DNA of 10,527 nucleotides from Bacteroidota bacterium. Its GTDB lineage: Bacteria > Bacteroidota > Bacteroidia > Bacteroidales > Prolixibacteraceae. Below, piece after piece: positions 1-6,629 of this stretch. The number at the start of each line of letters is the position of its first letter. Positions within the stretch are counted from its first letter, which is position 1. The notes beneath the pieces are model-generated. The model searched no databases, was not told where the DNA came from, and saw only the letters and a program-made list of their open reading frames with translations. The stretch lies in the NCBI GenBank assembly GCA_023488865.1, contig JAMDDG010000070.1:1-10527 (forward strand), read 5' to 3'. The translations under genes were made by a program, and so were the position numbers.

Positions 1-86
1 CAATGCCGCAACCCGGCATCCCGGAATCGTTGAACGTTCTGTTGCACGAACTCAGGGGACTGGGATTAAGTGTAAACTTAGAATAA
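1..86 (+). CDS. rpoB: RNA polymerase beta subunit, C-terminal end (partial)
   Basis: Only the last 28 codons of the gene are present, read in the frame starting at base 3 and ending at a TAA at 84-86. The peptide contains PGIPESLNVLLHELRGLGL and ends SVNLE, which matches the conserved extreme C-terminus of bacterial RpoB, the part that packs against the beta-prime subunit in core RNA polymerase. The gene is cut by the window edge, so nothing upstream can be judged. It lies 87 nt before rpoC on the same strand, the universal rpoB-rpoC order, so the two are almost certainly co-transcribed. The short length is offset by the distinctive motif and by the neighbour. Confidence 0.95.
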   Translation, partial: MPQPGIPESLNVLLHELRGLGLSVNLE

Positions 87-97
87 TTGGTTTGTCA

Positions 98-133
98 GCA
101 TCCGGAGAGCCTCTCTGCGGATGCCGGCTTTTT
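98..133 (+). terminator. terminator-like or attenuator hairpin between rpoB and rpoC
   Basis: Bases 98-109 pair with 113-124: seven outer pairs (GCATCCG/CGGATGC), one G-G mismatch (105/117), then four inner pairs (AGAG/CTCT) closing a 3-nt loop. Five T residues (129-133) follow, separated from the stem by CGGC. The shape resembles an intrinsic terminator, but the T-run is short and offset by 4 nt, and rpoC must be read through this point. Partial termination, a transcription pause or an RNA-processing site is more likely than a full stop. Function is inferred from structure only. Confidence 0.5.
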
Positions 134-173
134 GTTAATCATTTGGTTATGTTACAAATATTTCCTATAAACT

Positions 174-3100
174 ATGGCATTCAGACGAGATAACAAGGTT
201 AAGAGTAATTTCACCAAGATCAGTATCAGTCTTGCTTCACCAGAAGAGATTCTTGAACGTTCGCACGGAGAAGTCCTGAAACCCGAAACCATTAATTACC
301 GGACTTACAAGCCCGAGCGTGATGGCCTTTTTTGCGAAAGAATTTTCGGGCCGGTCAAGGATTACGAATGTCATTGCGGAAAATACAAACGGATCCGCTA
401 CCGCGGAATTGTTTGCGACCGCTGTGGCGTTGAAGTTACCGAGAAGAAAGTGCGCCGCGAAAGAATGGGCCACATTTCACTGGTGGTGCCGGTTGTGCAC
501 ATTTGGTACTTCAAGTCTTTGCCCAATAAAATCGGTTACTTGCTCGGCCTGCCGACCAAAAAACTCGATTCGATCATCTATTACGAAAGGTACGTCGTTA
601 TCAATCCGGGTATTAAACAGAACGACGGGGTAAAATACCTTGATTTCCTAACGGAAGAAGAATACATCGATATTGTTGACTCACTACCCAAAGAAAATCA
701 ACTGCTGGATGACGAACATCCTGATAAGTTTATCGCCGACATGGGTGCCGAAGCTTTGTACAAGCTGCTTTCCCGGCTTGATCTTGATGAACTCTCTTAC
801 GATCTGCGCAACAAGGCAGGCAACGAAGGTTCTCAGCAACGTAAGAGCGAGGCATTGAAGCGCTTGCAGGTAGTTGAAGCGTTCCGGTCCTCCAAGGTGA
901 GAAATCAACCTGAATGGATGATCGTTAAAGTGGTGCCTGTCATCCCGCCGGATCTTCGTCCGTTGGTGCCGTTGGATGGTGGCCGTTTTGCCACTTCCGA
1001 CCTGAACGACCTTTACCGCAGGGTGATCATCCGCAACAACCGTTTAAAAAGGTTGATCGAGATCAAAGCTCCTGAAGTAATCCTCCGCAACGAGAAGCGC
1101 ATGTTGCAGGAAGCTGTCGACTCACTGTTCGACAACAGCCGCAAATCCAACGCAGTTAAAACCGATAACAACCGTGCCCTGAAATCACTTTCGGATTCGC
1201 TGAAAGGAAAACAGGGACGTTTCCGTCAGAACTTGCTCGGAAAACGTGTTGACTATTCAGCTCGTTCGGTCATTGTTGTTGGTCCAAATCTTAAAATTCA
1301 CGAGTGCGGTATTCCGAAAGAGATGGCCGCAGAATTGTATAAACCGTTTGTCATCCGCAAACTGATTGAGCGCGGTATTGTCAAAACGGTTAAATCAGCC
1401 AAGAAGATTGTCGATCGCAAGGATCCCGTTGTTTGGGATATCCTCGAGAACGTGATGAAAGGACATCCTGTTCTTCTGAACCGTGCTCCTACCTTGCACC
1501 GCTTGTCCATTCAGGCTTTCCAGCCTGTATTGGTCGAAGGGAAAGCGATCCGTTTGCACCCGTTGGTTTGTACCGGTTTCAACGCCGACTTCGATGGCGA
1601 CCAGATGGCTGTTCACCTTCCGCTGGGTAATGCTGCCATCCTGGAAGCCCAGCTTTTAATGCTTTCTTCACACAACCTGTTAAATCCTGCCAACGGCGCG
1701 CCTATCACGGTCCCATCGCAGGACATGGTACTTGGTCTTTATTACATGACCAAGCACCGCAAAGGCGCCAAGGGAGAGGGGCTTTCGTTTTATTCTCCGG
1801 AAGAGGCGATTATCGCTTACAACGAAGGCAAAGTCGACATGCACACCATTGTCAATTGCAAAGTGTTGGATCTGGACGAAAATGGCGAATCAAAACTTGC
1901 AACCATAGAAACTACAGTCGGTCGTATTCTATTCAACGAATTTGTGCCGAAAGAAGCCGGTTATCTCAATAAGTTGATGACCAAAAAGGCTTTGCGCGAT
2001 ATTATTGCAGATATTCTGAAAAAAACCAACAACGCGATCACTGCCCAGTTCCTGGATGACATCAAAGATTTGGGATATAAGATGGCTTACCGTGGTGGAC
2101 TTTCCTTCAACCTGGATGACGTCATTATCCCGGAAGGTAAGACCGAAATGGTAGAAGAGGGTTATGCCGGTGTGGAAGAAATTTCGAATAACTACAACAT
2201 GGGTTTCATTACCAACAACGAAAGGTACAACGGGGTCATTGATATTTGGACACACGTAAATGCCAAGTTGACCCAGAGTGTGATGAAGACCATCAGTACC
2301 GATAAACAGGGGTTCAACTCAATTTACATGATGTTGGATTCCGGCGCCCGGGGTTCCAAAGAGCAAATCCGCCAGTTGTGTGGGATGCGTGGATTGATGG
2401 CAAAACCGCAGAAATCCGGAGCTACGGGTTCACAAATTATTGAAAACCCGATTTTGGCCAACTTCAAGGAAGGCCTTTCGGTATTGGAGTATTTTATCTC
2501 CACCCACGGTGCACGTAAAGGTTTGGCCGATACAGCGCTGAAAACGGCGGATGCAGGTTACCTTACCCGTCGTCTGGTTGACGTTGCACAGGACGTGATC
2601 ATCAATGAGCCTGATTGTGGCACCCTCCGCGGTTTGATCGCTTCTGCGCTGAAAAACAACGAAGAGGTTGTTGCATCCTTGTCTGAAAGGATATTAGGCC
2701 GTACAACAGTTCACGATGTTTATCATCCAATGACCGGAAAGCTGATCGTTAAATCTGGAGAACAAATTACCGAAGAGATCGCTGCCATTATTGAAGATTC
2801 GCCAATCGAAAGGGTCGAAATTCGTTCGGTACTTACCTGCGAAGCAGAGAACGGTGTCTGTGGAAAATGTTACGGACGAAACCTGGCAACCGGTAAAATG
2901 GTTCAGATGGGAGAGGCAGTCGGTGTGATTGCAGCGCAGTCCATCGGTGAACCTGGTACACAGCTGACCTTGCGTACATTCCACGTAGGAGGTATTGCAG
3001 GCAACGTTTCAACACAATCTACCGTGATTGCCCGATACGACGGTATTGCCGAGATTGAGGAATTGCGTACGGTTGAATGGACGGATGAAAAAGGGGAAAA

Positions 3101-4454
3101 GGTCGATATCGTCGTAAGCCGACTGGCCGAGTTGAAGATATTGGACAAAAATACCGGCATCCCTCTTTCCACCCACTCCATGCCTTACGGCTCCAAACTT
3201 TTCATCAAAAATGGATCTGAAATCAAAAAAGATTCAGTCGTTTGTGAATGGGATCCGTACAATGGGGTTATCATCACCGAATTTGACGGAAAGGTTTCCT
3301 TCCAGGACTTTATCGACGGTACAACCTACCGTGAAGAGTCCGATGAACAGACCGGTTACCGCGAAAAAGTAGTCATCGAAACGAGAGATAAAACCAAAAA
3401 CCCGACCCTTCGTATTCTCAACGCGAGCAACGAAGATATCAGGTTGTACAACTTACCTGTTGGGGGTCACGTCAGTGTAGACGAGGGGCAAATGGTGAAA
3501 GCAGGAGATGTTTTGGTGAAAATTCCAAGGGCATCCGGAAAAGCCGGTGACATCACCGGTGGACTTCCACGGGTAACGGAACTCTTCGAAGCCCGTAACC
3601 CATCCAATCCTGCTGTTGTTTCCGAGATCGACGGTGAAGTATCGTTGGGCAAAATCAAACGGGGTAACCGCGAGATCACCATCACCTCCCGTACCGGCGA
3701 ACAAAAGAAATATTTGGTGCCGCTTTCCCGCCAGATCCTGGTTCAGGAAAACGACTACGTACGTGCAGGTATTCCATTATCCGACGGAGCAACCACGCCT
3801 TCCGATATCCTGGCCATCAAAGGGCCGACCAAAGTTCAGGAATATATTGTGAACGAGGTACAGGATGTTTACCGGATGCAGGGAGTGAAGATCAACGACA
3901 AGCACTTCGAAGTGATCGTTCGCCAGATGATGCGCAAAGTTGAGATCGTAGACCAGGGAGATACCCGCTTCCTTGAAAAACAAATTGTTGACAAAGGCGA
4001 GTTCAACGTTGAAAATGATTGGGTATTTGCCAAAAAGATCGTTACAGAGCCTGGCGATTCCGAGAACTTAAAAGCAGGGCAAATCATTACTGCCCGTCGT
4101 TTAAGGGATGAAAATTCCATGCTGAAACGCCGTGATAAGAAGGTGGTTGAAGCCAGGGATGCCGTTCCAGCAACTTCAAGTCAGGTCCTTCAGGGGATTA
4201 CCAGGGCATCGTTGCAGACGAAGTCGTGGATGTCGGCTGCTTCTTTCCAGGAAACTACCAAGGTATTGAACGAAGCCGCTATCAACGGCAAAGTCGATTA
4301 CCTCGAAGGGTTGAAGGAGAACGTCATTTGCGGTCACCTCATCCCTGCCGGTACCGGTAACCCAATGTTCAGGAATATTGTGGTAGGTTCGAAAGATGAA
4401 TATGATCGTTTGATCGACCACAAAAAATACGAGGAAGTAGAAGAGGAAGAATAA
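174..4454 (+). CDS. rpoC: DNA-directed RNA polymerase beta-prime subunit
   Basis: This is the catalytic beta-prime subunit of core RNA polymerase, 1426 residues and complete, close to the 1407 of E. coli. The first zinc site is C66/C68/C81/C84. The active-site magnesium motif NADFDGDQM is at 470-478, with metal-binding aspartates D472, D474 and D476. The bridge helix starts near D786. The second zinc site is C815/C889/C896/C899. The trigger loop carries H937 within TLRTFHVGG. An E. coli SI3-like insertion of about 180 residues splits the trigger loop, which resumes at DITGGLPRV near 1126. The C-terminus keeps SAASFQETT and GLKENVICGHLIPAGTG and ends in an acidic EEVEEEE tail. The ATG at 174 gives the MAFRRDNK start normal for the phylum, with an A/T-rich leader and no Shine-Dalgarno. 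No intein, frameshift or missing catalytic residue was seen. It is transcribed with rpoB upstream and the DUF3467 gene 17 nt downstream. Confidence 0.99.
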   Translation: MAFRRDNKVKSNFTKISISLASPEEILERSHGEVLKPETINYRTYKPERDGLFCERIFGPVKDYECHCGKYKRIRYRGIVCDRCGVEVTEKKVRRERMGHISLVVPVVHIWYFKSLPNKIGYLLGLPTKKLDSIIYYERYVVINPGIKQNDGVKYLDFLTEEEYIDIVDSLPKENQLLDDEHPDKFIADMGAEALYKLLSRLDLDELSYDLRNKAGNEGSQQRKSEALKRLQVVEAFRSSKVRNQPEWMIVKVVPVIPPDLRPLVPLDGGRFATSDLNDLYRRVIIRNNRLKRLIEIKAPEVILRNEKRMLQEAVDSLFDNSRKSNAVKTDNNRALKSLSDSLKGKQGRFRQNLLGKRVDYSARSVIVVGPNLKIHECGIPKEMAAELYKPFVIRKLIERGIVKTVKSAKKIVDRKDPVVWDILENVMKGHPVLLNRAPTLHRLSIQAFQPVLVEGKAIRLHPLVCTGFNADFDGDQMAVHLPLGNAAILEAQLLMLSSHNLLNPANGAPITVPSQDMVLGLYYMTKHRKGAKGEGLSFYSPEEAIIAYNEGKVDMHTIVNCKVLDLDENGESKLATIETTVGRILFNEFVPKEAGYLNKLMTKKALRDIIADILKKTNNAITAQFLDDIKDLGYKMAYRGGLSFNLDDVIIPEGKTEMVEEGYAGVEEISNNYNMGFITNNERYNGVIDIWTHVNAKLTQSVMKTISTDKQGFNSIYMMLDSGARGSKEQIRQLCGMRGLMAKPQKSGATGSQIIENPILANFKEGLSVLEYFISTHGARKGLADTALKTADAGYLTRRLVDVAQDVIINEPDCGTLRGLIASALKNNEEVVASLSERILGRTTVHDVYHPMTGKLIVKSGEQITEEIAAIIEDSPIERVEIRSVLTCEAENGVCGKCYGRNLATGKMVQMGEAVGVIAAQSIGEPGTQLTLRTFHVGGIAGNVSTQSTVIARYDGIAEIEELRTVEWTDEKGEKVDIVVSRLAELKILDKNTGIPLSTHSMPYGSKLFIKNGSEIKKDSVVCEWDPYNGVIITEFDGKVSFQDFIDGTTYREESDEQTGYREKVVIETRDKTKNPTLRILNASNEDIRLYNLPVGGHVSVDEGQMVKAGDVLVKIPRASGKAGDITGGLPRVTELFEARNPSNPAVVSEIDGEVSLGKIKRGNREITITSRTGEQKKYLVPLSRQILVQENDYVRAGIPLSDGATTPSDILAIKGPTKVQEYIVNEVQDVYRMQGVKINDKHFEVIVRQMMRKVEIVDQGDTRFLEKQIVDKGEFNVENDWVFAKKIVTEPGDSENLKAGQIITARRLRDENSMLKRRDKKVVEARDAVPATSSQVLQGITRASLQTKSWMSAASFQETTKVLNEAAINGKVDYLEGLKENVICGHLIPAGTGNPMFRNIVVGSKDEYDRLIDHKKYEEVEEEE

Positions 4455-4471
4455 TCCCAATACGTTCAGAT

Positions 4472-4786
4472 ATGCAAGACGAGAATCAAAATCAGCTCAA
4501 TATTGAACTAAGCGAAGAGATGGCTCAGGGTATTTATTCCAATCTGGCTGTTATTACACATTCTCCTTCTGAATTTGTAGTGGATTTTATCAGGGTGGTG
4601 CCAGGAGTGCCGAAAGCCCAAGTGAAATCGAGGATCATATTGACACCCGAACATGCCAAAAGATTAATGAAAGCCCTTCAGGACAACCTCCTGAAATATG
4701 AATCGATGTATGGGACCATTCAGATACAGGGAGGTTTCGAACCCATGACCCCTTCCCCTTTTGGACCGCCGAAAGGACAAGCTTAA
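4472..4786 (+). CDS. DUF3467 family protein, function unknown
   Basis: This small soluble protein of 104 residues starts 17 nt after the rpoC stop and ends at the operon terminator, so it is the last gene of the rpoBC transcript. Its sequence fits the DUF3467 family as I remember it: an acidic, Gln/Asn-rich start, then a core of roughly 10-85 (ELSEEMAQGIYSNLAVITHS, then EFVVDFIRVVPG, then a TPEHAKRLMKAL helix), then a Pro/Gly-rich tail (TPSPFGPPKGQA). No signal peptide, membrane segment or recognisable catalytic motif is visible. Placement directly behind rpoC recurs in Bacteroidota to my knowledge, which suggests a role near RNA polymerase, ribosomes or gene expression. That is inference from context, and no biochemical function can be assigned. 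The ATG at 4472 is the natural start and gives full family length. Confidence 0.85.
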   Translation: MQDENQNQLNIELSEEMAQGIYSNLAVITHSPSEFVVDFIRVVPGVPKAQVKSRIILTPEHAKRLMKALQDNLLKYESMYGTIQIQGGFEPMTPSPFGPPKGQA

Positions 4787-5052
4787 AAAAATCCCCTTCG
4801 TGAAAACGGAGGGGATTTTTTTTCGTTATTAACGCGGATCAGCGCTTCTATCGTCTCGCGTTTTCGAATCCGCACCACCAGATGAAAATGGTTGGGCATC
4901 AGGCAGTAGGCATAGGTCTCAGCAATAGGCGAGATGTAAAGCCTGTACTTCTCCAGAAAATAGATAAAGTTTGCTTCTGTCCTGAATATATTTTCGAATC
5001 CATTGGCATGATTGAAAATATGGTAGCTTCTGTCAGGCTGCAATGGTTCCAT
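4783..5052 (-). pseudogene. truncated REP-associated tyrosine transposase (Y1_Tnp/RAYT), N-terminal part
   Basis: The 89-residue reading frame matches the first part of RAYT/IS200-like Y1 transposases: RSYHIFNHANGFENIF, then FLEKYRLYISPIAETYAYCL, then MPNHFHLVVRI with the metal-binding HUH motif at H55/H57. These HUH enzymes cut and join single-stranded DNA through a tyrosine, and RAYTs act on REP palindromes. Intact family members usually run to about 180-220 residues. Here homology ends near residue 78, and the rest (KSPPFSRRGFF) is simply the rpoC-operon terminator read in frame. The helix bearing the catalytic tyrosine is therefore missing and the gene should be inactive. I chose the ATG at 5052; a TTG codon just before it at 5055 is less likely. 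A promoter-like sequence precedes it, and a repeat array lies about 180 bp further on. The call as a remnant is firm; the exact subfamily is not. Confidence 0.82.
4785..4823. terminator. intrinsic terminator of the rpoB-rpoC-DUF3467 operon
   Basis: An A-tract (4785-4791) and TCCCCTTCG (4792-4800) pair with CGGAGGGGA (4807-4815) and a run of eight T (4816-4823) around a 6-nt loop. The only non-Watson-Crick pair is T4798-G4809. The stem is about 16-18 bp with A/T-tracts on both arms, so it can act in both directions. It begins inside the DUF3467 stop codon and also forms the out-of-frame tail of the truncated minus-strand transposase gene. Confidence 0.93.
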
Positions 5053-5079
5053 CAAATATTCACATTACTGTGTCTATTA

Positions 5080-5111
5080 TAAAGATACACTAAATGCAAA
5101 TAAATGTCAAA
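5080..5111 (-). promoter_or_regulatory. promoter-like sequence upstream of the transposase remnant
   Basis: Read on the minus strand there is TTTG (5111-5108), a 20-nt spacer, then TATCTTTA (5087-5080). The Bacteroidota consensus is TTTG-N19-21-TAnnTTTG, so only the last base of the -7 box deviates. The predicted start of transcription would lie a few bases beyond 5080, about 20 nt before the ATG at 5052. The match is imperfect and the gene is broken, so activity is uncertain. Confidence 0.4.
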
Positions 5112-5234
5112 TTCCATGAGCCCATTTGGCTATAAGGCGAAGAAAGAAAGTCCGTTTGCTATACTTTTTGAACAGGTATGAAGTGTATATATCCAGATTT
5201 TTCAGTTATTACAGACATAGGGCGCCGATGATCC

Positions 5235-5439
5235 CGTTCAGTTTCGCTGAGGTCCGCGTCAGCCGGAAATTGTCTCCCGCGATTTCGCTGAAGCCAGCGA
5301 CGGCCGGAAATTATCCCCTGTGGCTTCGCTGAGGTCCGCGTCAGCCGGAAATTATCTCCTGCAGTTTCGCTGAAGCCAGCGTCGGTGTAAAATTACTTCC
5401 TGCGGTTTCGGCAAGACTAACGTCGGCCGGATATTGTCC
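5235..5439. repeat. five 41-bp imperfect tandem repeats of two alternating subtypes (REP-like array)
   Basis: Units are 5235-5275, 5276-5316, 5317-5357, 5358-5398 and 5399-5439, each exactly 41 bp. All share a TTTCGCTGA-like left part and most share a GGCCGGAAATTATC-like right part. Units 1 and 3 (type A) carry GCTGA, 8 nt, TCAGC. Units 2 and 4 (type B) carry CGCTG, AAGC, CAGCG. Unit 5 is a decayed B-like copy. Units 1 and 3 differ at only about two positions over their last 34 bases, so growth was probably by 82-bp A-B dimers. Each unit contains a short inverted repeat, as REP/BIME elements do, and a RAYT remnant lies nearby. The link between them is inference. Confidence 0.85.
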
Positions 5440-5580
5440 AAAACGGTTTTTTTCCGTGCGAAACGGCCTAATCTCTATCTCCTACCAATTTCACAGGTCG
5501 TTGCCCTGTGCTGTAATGTATTCGGCATTCAGCCGAAGAATTGTGTGCATAGTGCTATTCATCGTTCAATTCTCCCAGTC

Positions 5581-5612
5581 CCCTTTCACCGTTTCTCCGT
5601 TTCGCCGTTTCA
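5581..5612. repeat. 8-bp periodic tract, four units (CCGTTTCN)
   Basis: Four consecutive octamers read CCCTTTCA, CCGTTTCT, CCGTTTCG and CCGTTTCA, with the last base variable. The tract is pyrimidine-rich on the plus strand. It looks like a short degenerate microsatellite, and no function is evident. Confidence 0.7.
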
Positions 5613-5650
5613 GCGAGTCAGCATGGAATTGCAATCCGTCGTCTATGCTC

Positions 5651-5682
5651 ATTTTCCCATTTTCAAATTTCCACATTTCCCA
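5651..5682. repeat. second 8-bp periodic tract, degenerate (ATTTYCMM)
   Basis: Four octamers read ATTTTCCC, ATTTTCAA, ATTTCCAC and ATTTCCCA. The period matches the tract 40 bp upstream but the motif differs. It lies just downstream of the 3' end of the minus-strand membrane protein gene. The copies are poor, so this could be compositional bias rather than a true repeat. Confidence 0.45.
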
Positions 5683-5705
5683 CTCGCCAAGTCACCCCCT
5701 CTGCG

Positions 5706-6281
5706 CTACACCTCCTCAAACGTAGTATCTATGGTGTTGTCCGGGCCGGGCTGGCGGGGCATTTTCTTCAGCCTCCAAGCCTTCAGTAGCTCAAGGAAGC
5801 CATACAGCAGCATCATTACCCCTAAAAAAGTGAGGATGTTTTTGGCACTCTCGACGGGCTTTACCAACAAGAAAATCCCGGCGGAGGTCATTAATAAAGC
5901 GAACAGCAGATAAACCCACGACCAGATAGATTTCCAAAGCGTTCCCAGTGCACCGAATAACTGCATCATGCCAATCAGGAGGAAGATAGAGCCGAAGAAG
6001 AAGCCGAATACTTCTACAATAACCATGGGTGAAAGCAGGAACAAAATGCCCAGTATCATGTTGAATACTCCTGGAAAGGAGGTAGTGCTTCTTCCGTTCT
6101 TAGGCTTCAGGTATGAAAATAACAAGGTGAGCAGGCCGTTAACCAAGATCATTGCGCCGATGGTCATAATCACCGATTTGAGGGTCAATCCCGGCAGGGT
6201 AAGAAAAAGAATTCCAACACTGATGGTAAGAATGCCGCGGATCAATGCGTTTAGCGGGTTTGGCTGAAAAAATATTCTCAT
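5706..6281 (-). CDS. HdeD family (DUF308) integral membrane protein
   Basis: The protein has 191 residues and is built almost entirely of six hydrophobic segments at about 13-30, 36-57, 70-88, 89-112, 118-140 and 147-167, with a basic stretch (KAWRLKKMPRQ) and a short acidic tail ending TTFEEV. This length and three-hairpin layout fit the HdeD/DUF308 family. Its E. coli member is an inner-membrane protein tied to acid resistance at high cell density, but the role in Bacteroidota is not established. No enzyme motif is visible. The frame extends 25 codons upstream to 6356, but that extension is not membrane-like and looks unlike family N-termini, so I chose the ATG at 6281 (MRIFFQPNPL). It is a single gene on the minus strand, divergent from the etf operon, with no clear promoter of its own found. 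Family call is good; function is open. Confidence 0.85.
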   Translation of the reverse strand: MRIFFQPNPLNALIRGILTISVGILFLTLPGLTLKSVIMTIGAMILVNGLLTLLFSYLKPKNGRSTTSFPGVFNMILGILFLLSPMVIVEVFGFFFGSIFLLIGMMQLFGALGTLWKSIWSWVYLLFALLMTSAGIFLLVKPVESAKNILTFLGVMMLLYGFLELLKAWRLKKMPRQPGPDNTIDTTFEEV

Positions 6282-6445
6282 GATAGATTGTTTGTTCAGA
6301 GTTAAACTTGCTTCAAACAATATTACTAATTTTTTGGATTGGAAGGTTGAATCCATTCATCTTTGCCTTCGTTTATTACGATGAATAATAAAAAATCATT
6401 CTAAATTATTTAGGCCGTAATTTGTTATTCTTTTTTTCGAACGCG

Positions 6446-6466
6446 GCATTTATATGTTCTAAATGC
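6446..6466. promoter_or_regulatory. perfect 7-bp inverted repeat, possible operator
   Basis: GCATTTA (6446-6452) and TAAATGC (6460-6466) are exact reverse complements separated by 7 nt. The site lies in the 348-bp divergent spacer between the HdeD-like gene and etfB, about 95 bp before the etf -33 element. The 14-bp centre-to-centre spacing and the symmetry would suit a dimeric regulator. There is no T-run, so it is not a terminator. Short palindromes also occur by chance in AT-rich DNA. The rest of the spacer (6282-6560) shows nothing else I can support. Confidence 0.35.
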
Positions 6467-6560
6467 TTGTGCCATTTGACCTCAGGACCTATTTTGGCCT
6501 TTTTTCCGTTAAATCCTGGTAAGATCAGGGCAAGTGTTCTGTTTTCGGGCATTTTGAACG

Positions 6561-6593
6561 TTTTGGTAACCATTTGCTGATGTTTTATATTTG
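6561..6593 (+). promoter_or_regulatory. promoter of the etfB-etfA-acyl-CoA dehydrogenase operon
   Basis: A TTTTG at 6561-6565, a 20-nt spacer and TATATTTG at 6586-6593 match the Bacteroidota primary sigma consensus (TTTG, 19-21 nt, TAnnTTTG) in full. Transcription should start a few bases after 6593, leaving an A/T-rich leader of roughly 30 nt before the etfB ATG at 6630. No riboswitch would fit in so short a leader. Confidence 0.8.
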
Positions 6594-6629
6594 CAACCCG
6601 AAAGATTAAAAAAACAAATTTATATACGA

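Larger units (their letters stand above)
5053..5705. other. gene-free interval of about 650 bp
   Basis: No reading frame here looks like a protein. The plus-strand frames at 5126-5332 and 5434-5913 translate repeats and pyrimidine-rich DNA and resemble no known family. What can be seen is the promoter-like site for the transposase remnant, an AT-richer stretch (about 5086-5230), the 41-bp repeat array (5235-5439), a small hairpin (TTCGGC 5521-5526 with GCCGAA 5532-5537, 5-nt loop, no T-run), and two 8-bp-periodic tracts. No terminator for the minus-strand gene ending at 5706 was recognised. Confidence 0.7.

Noticed and set aside
944..1125. Reading the trigger-loop insertion of RpoC (residues 944-1125, i.e. 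bases about 3003-3548) as an intein or foreign domain
   Set aside because: It aligns by eye with the SI3 sandwich-barrel insertion of E. coli RpoC (matching WDP, VITE and DG-T landmarks) and has no intein splice motifs.
5126..5332. 68-residue plus-strand frame in the repeat region
   Set aside because: The 41-bp period is not a multiple of three, so successive repeats are read in different frames, which argues against selection for coding.
5235..5439. CRISPR array suggested by regularly spaced repeats
   Set aside because: The 41-bp units are directly adjacent, with no unique spacers, the right-hand parts are as conserved as the left, and no cas genes are nearby.
5434..5913. 159-residue plus-strand reading frame
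   Set aside because: It runs through pyrimidine-rich repeats and then antisense into the HdeD-like gene. The translation has no domain-like pattern and is a shadow of the minus-strand gene.
6282..6356. N-terminal extension of the HdeD-like protein to the ATG at 6356
   Set aside because: The extra 25 residues do not resemble family members, and the ATG at 6281 gives the usual length and places the first membrane helix normally.
6591..6629. Upstream TTG start extending EtfB by 13 residues
   Set aside because: The TTG overlaps the -7 box of the promoter, so it would lie at or before the transcription start, and the ATG at 6630 gives the normal family N-terminus.
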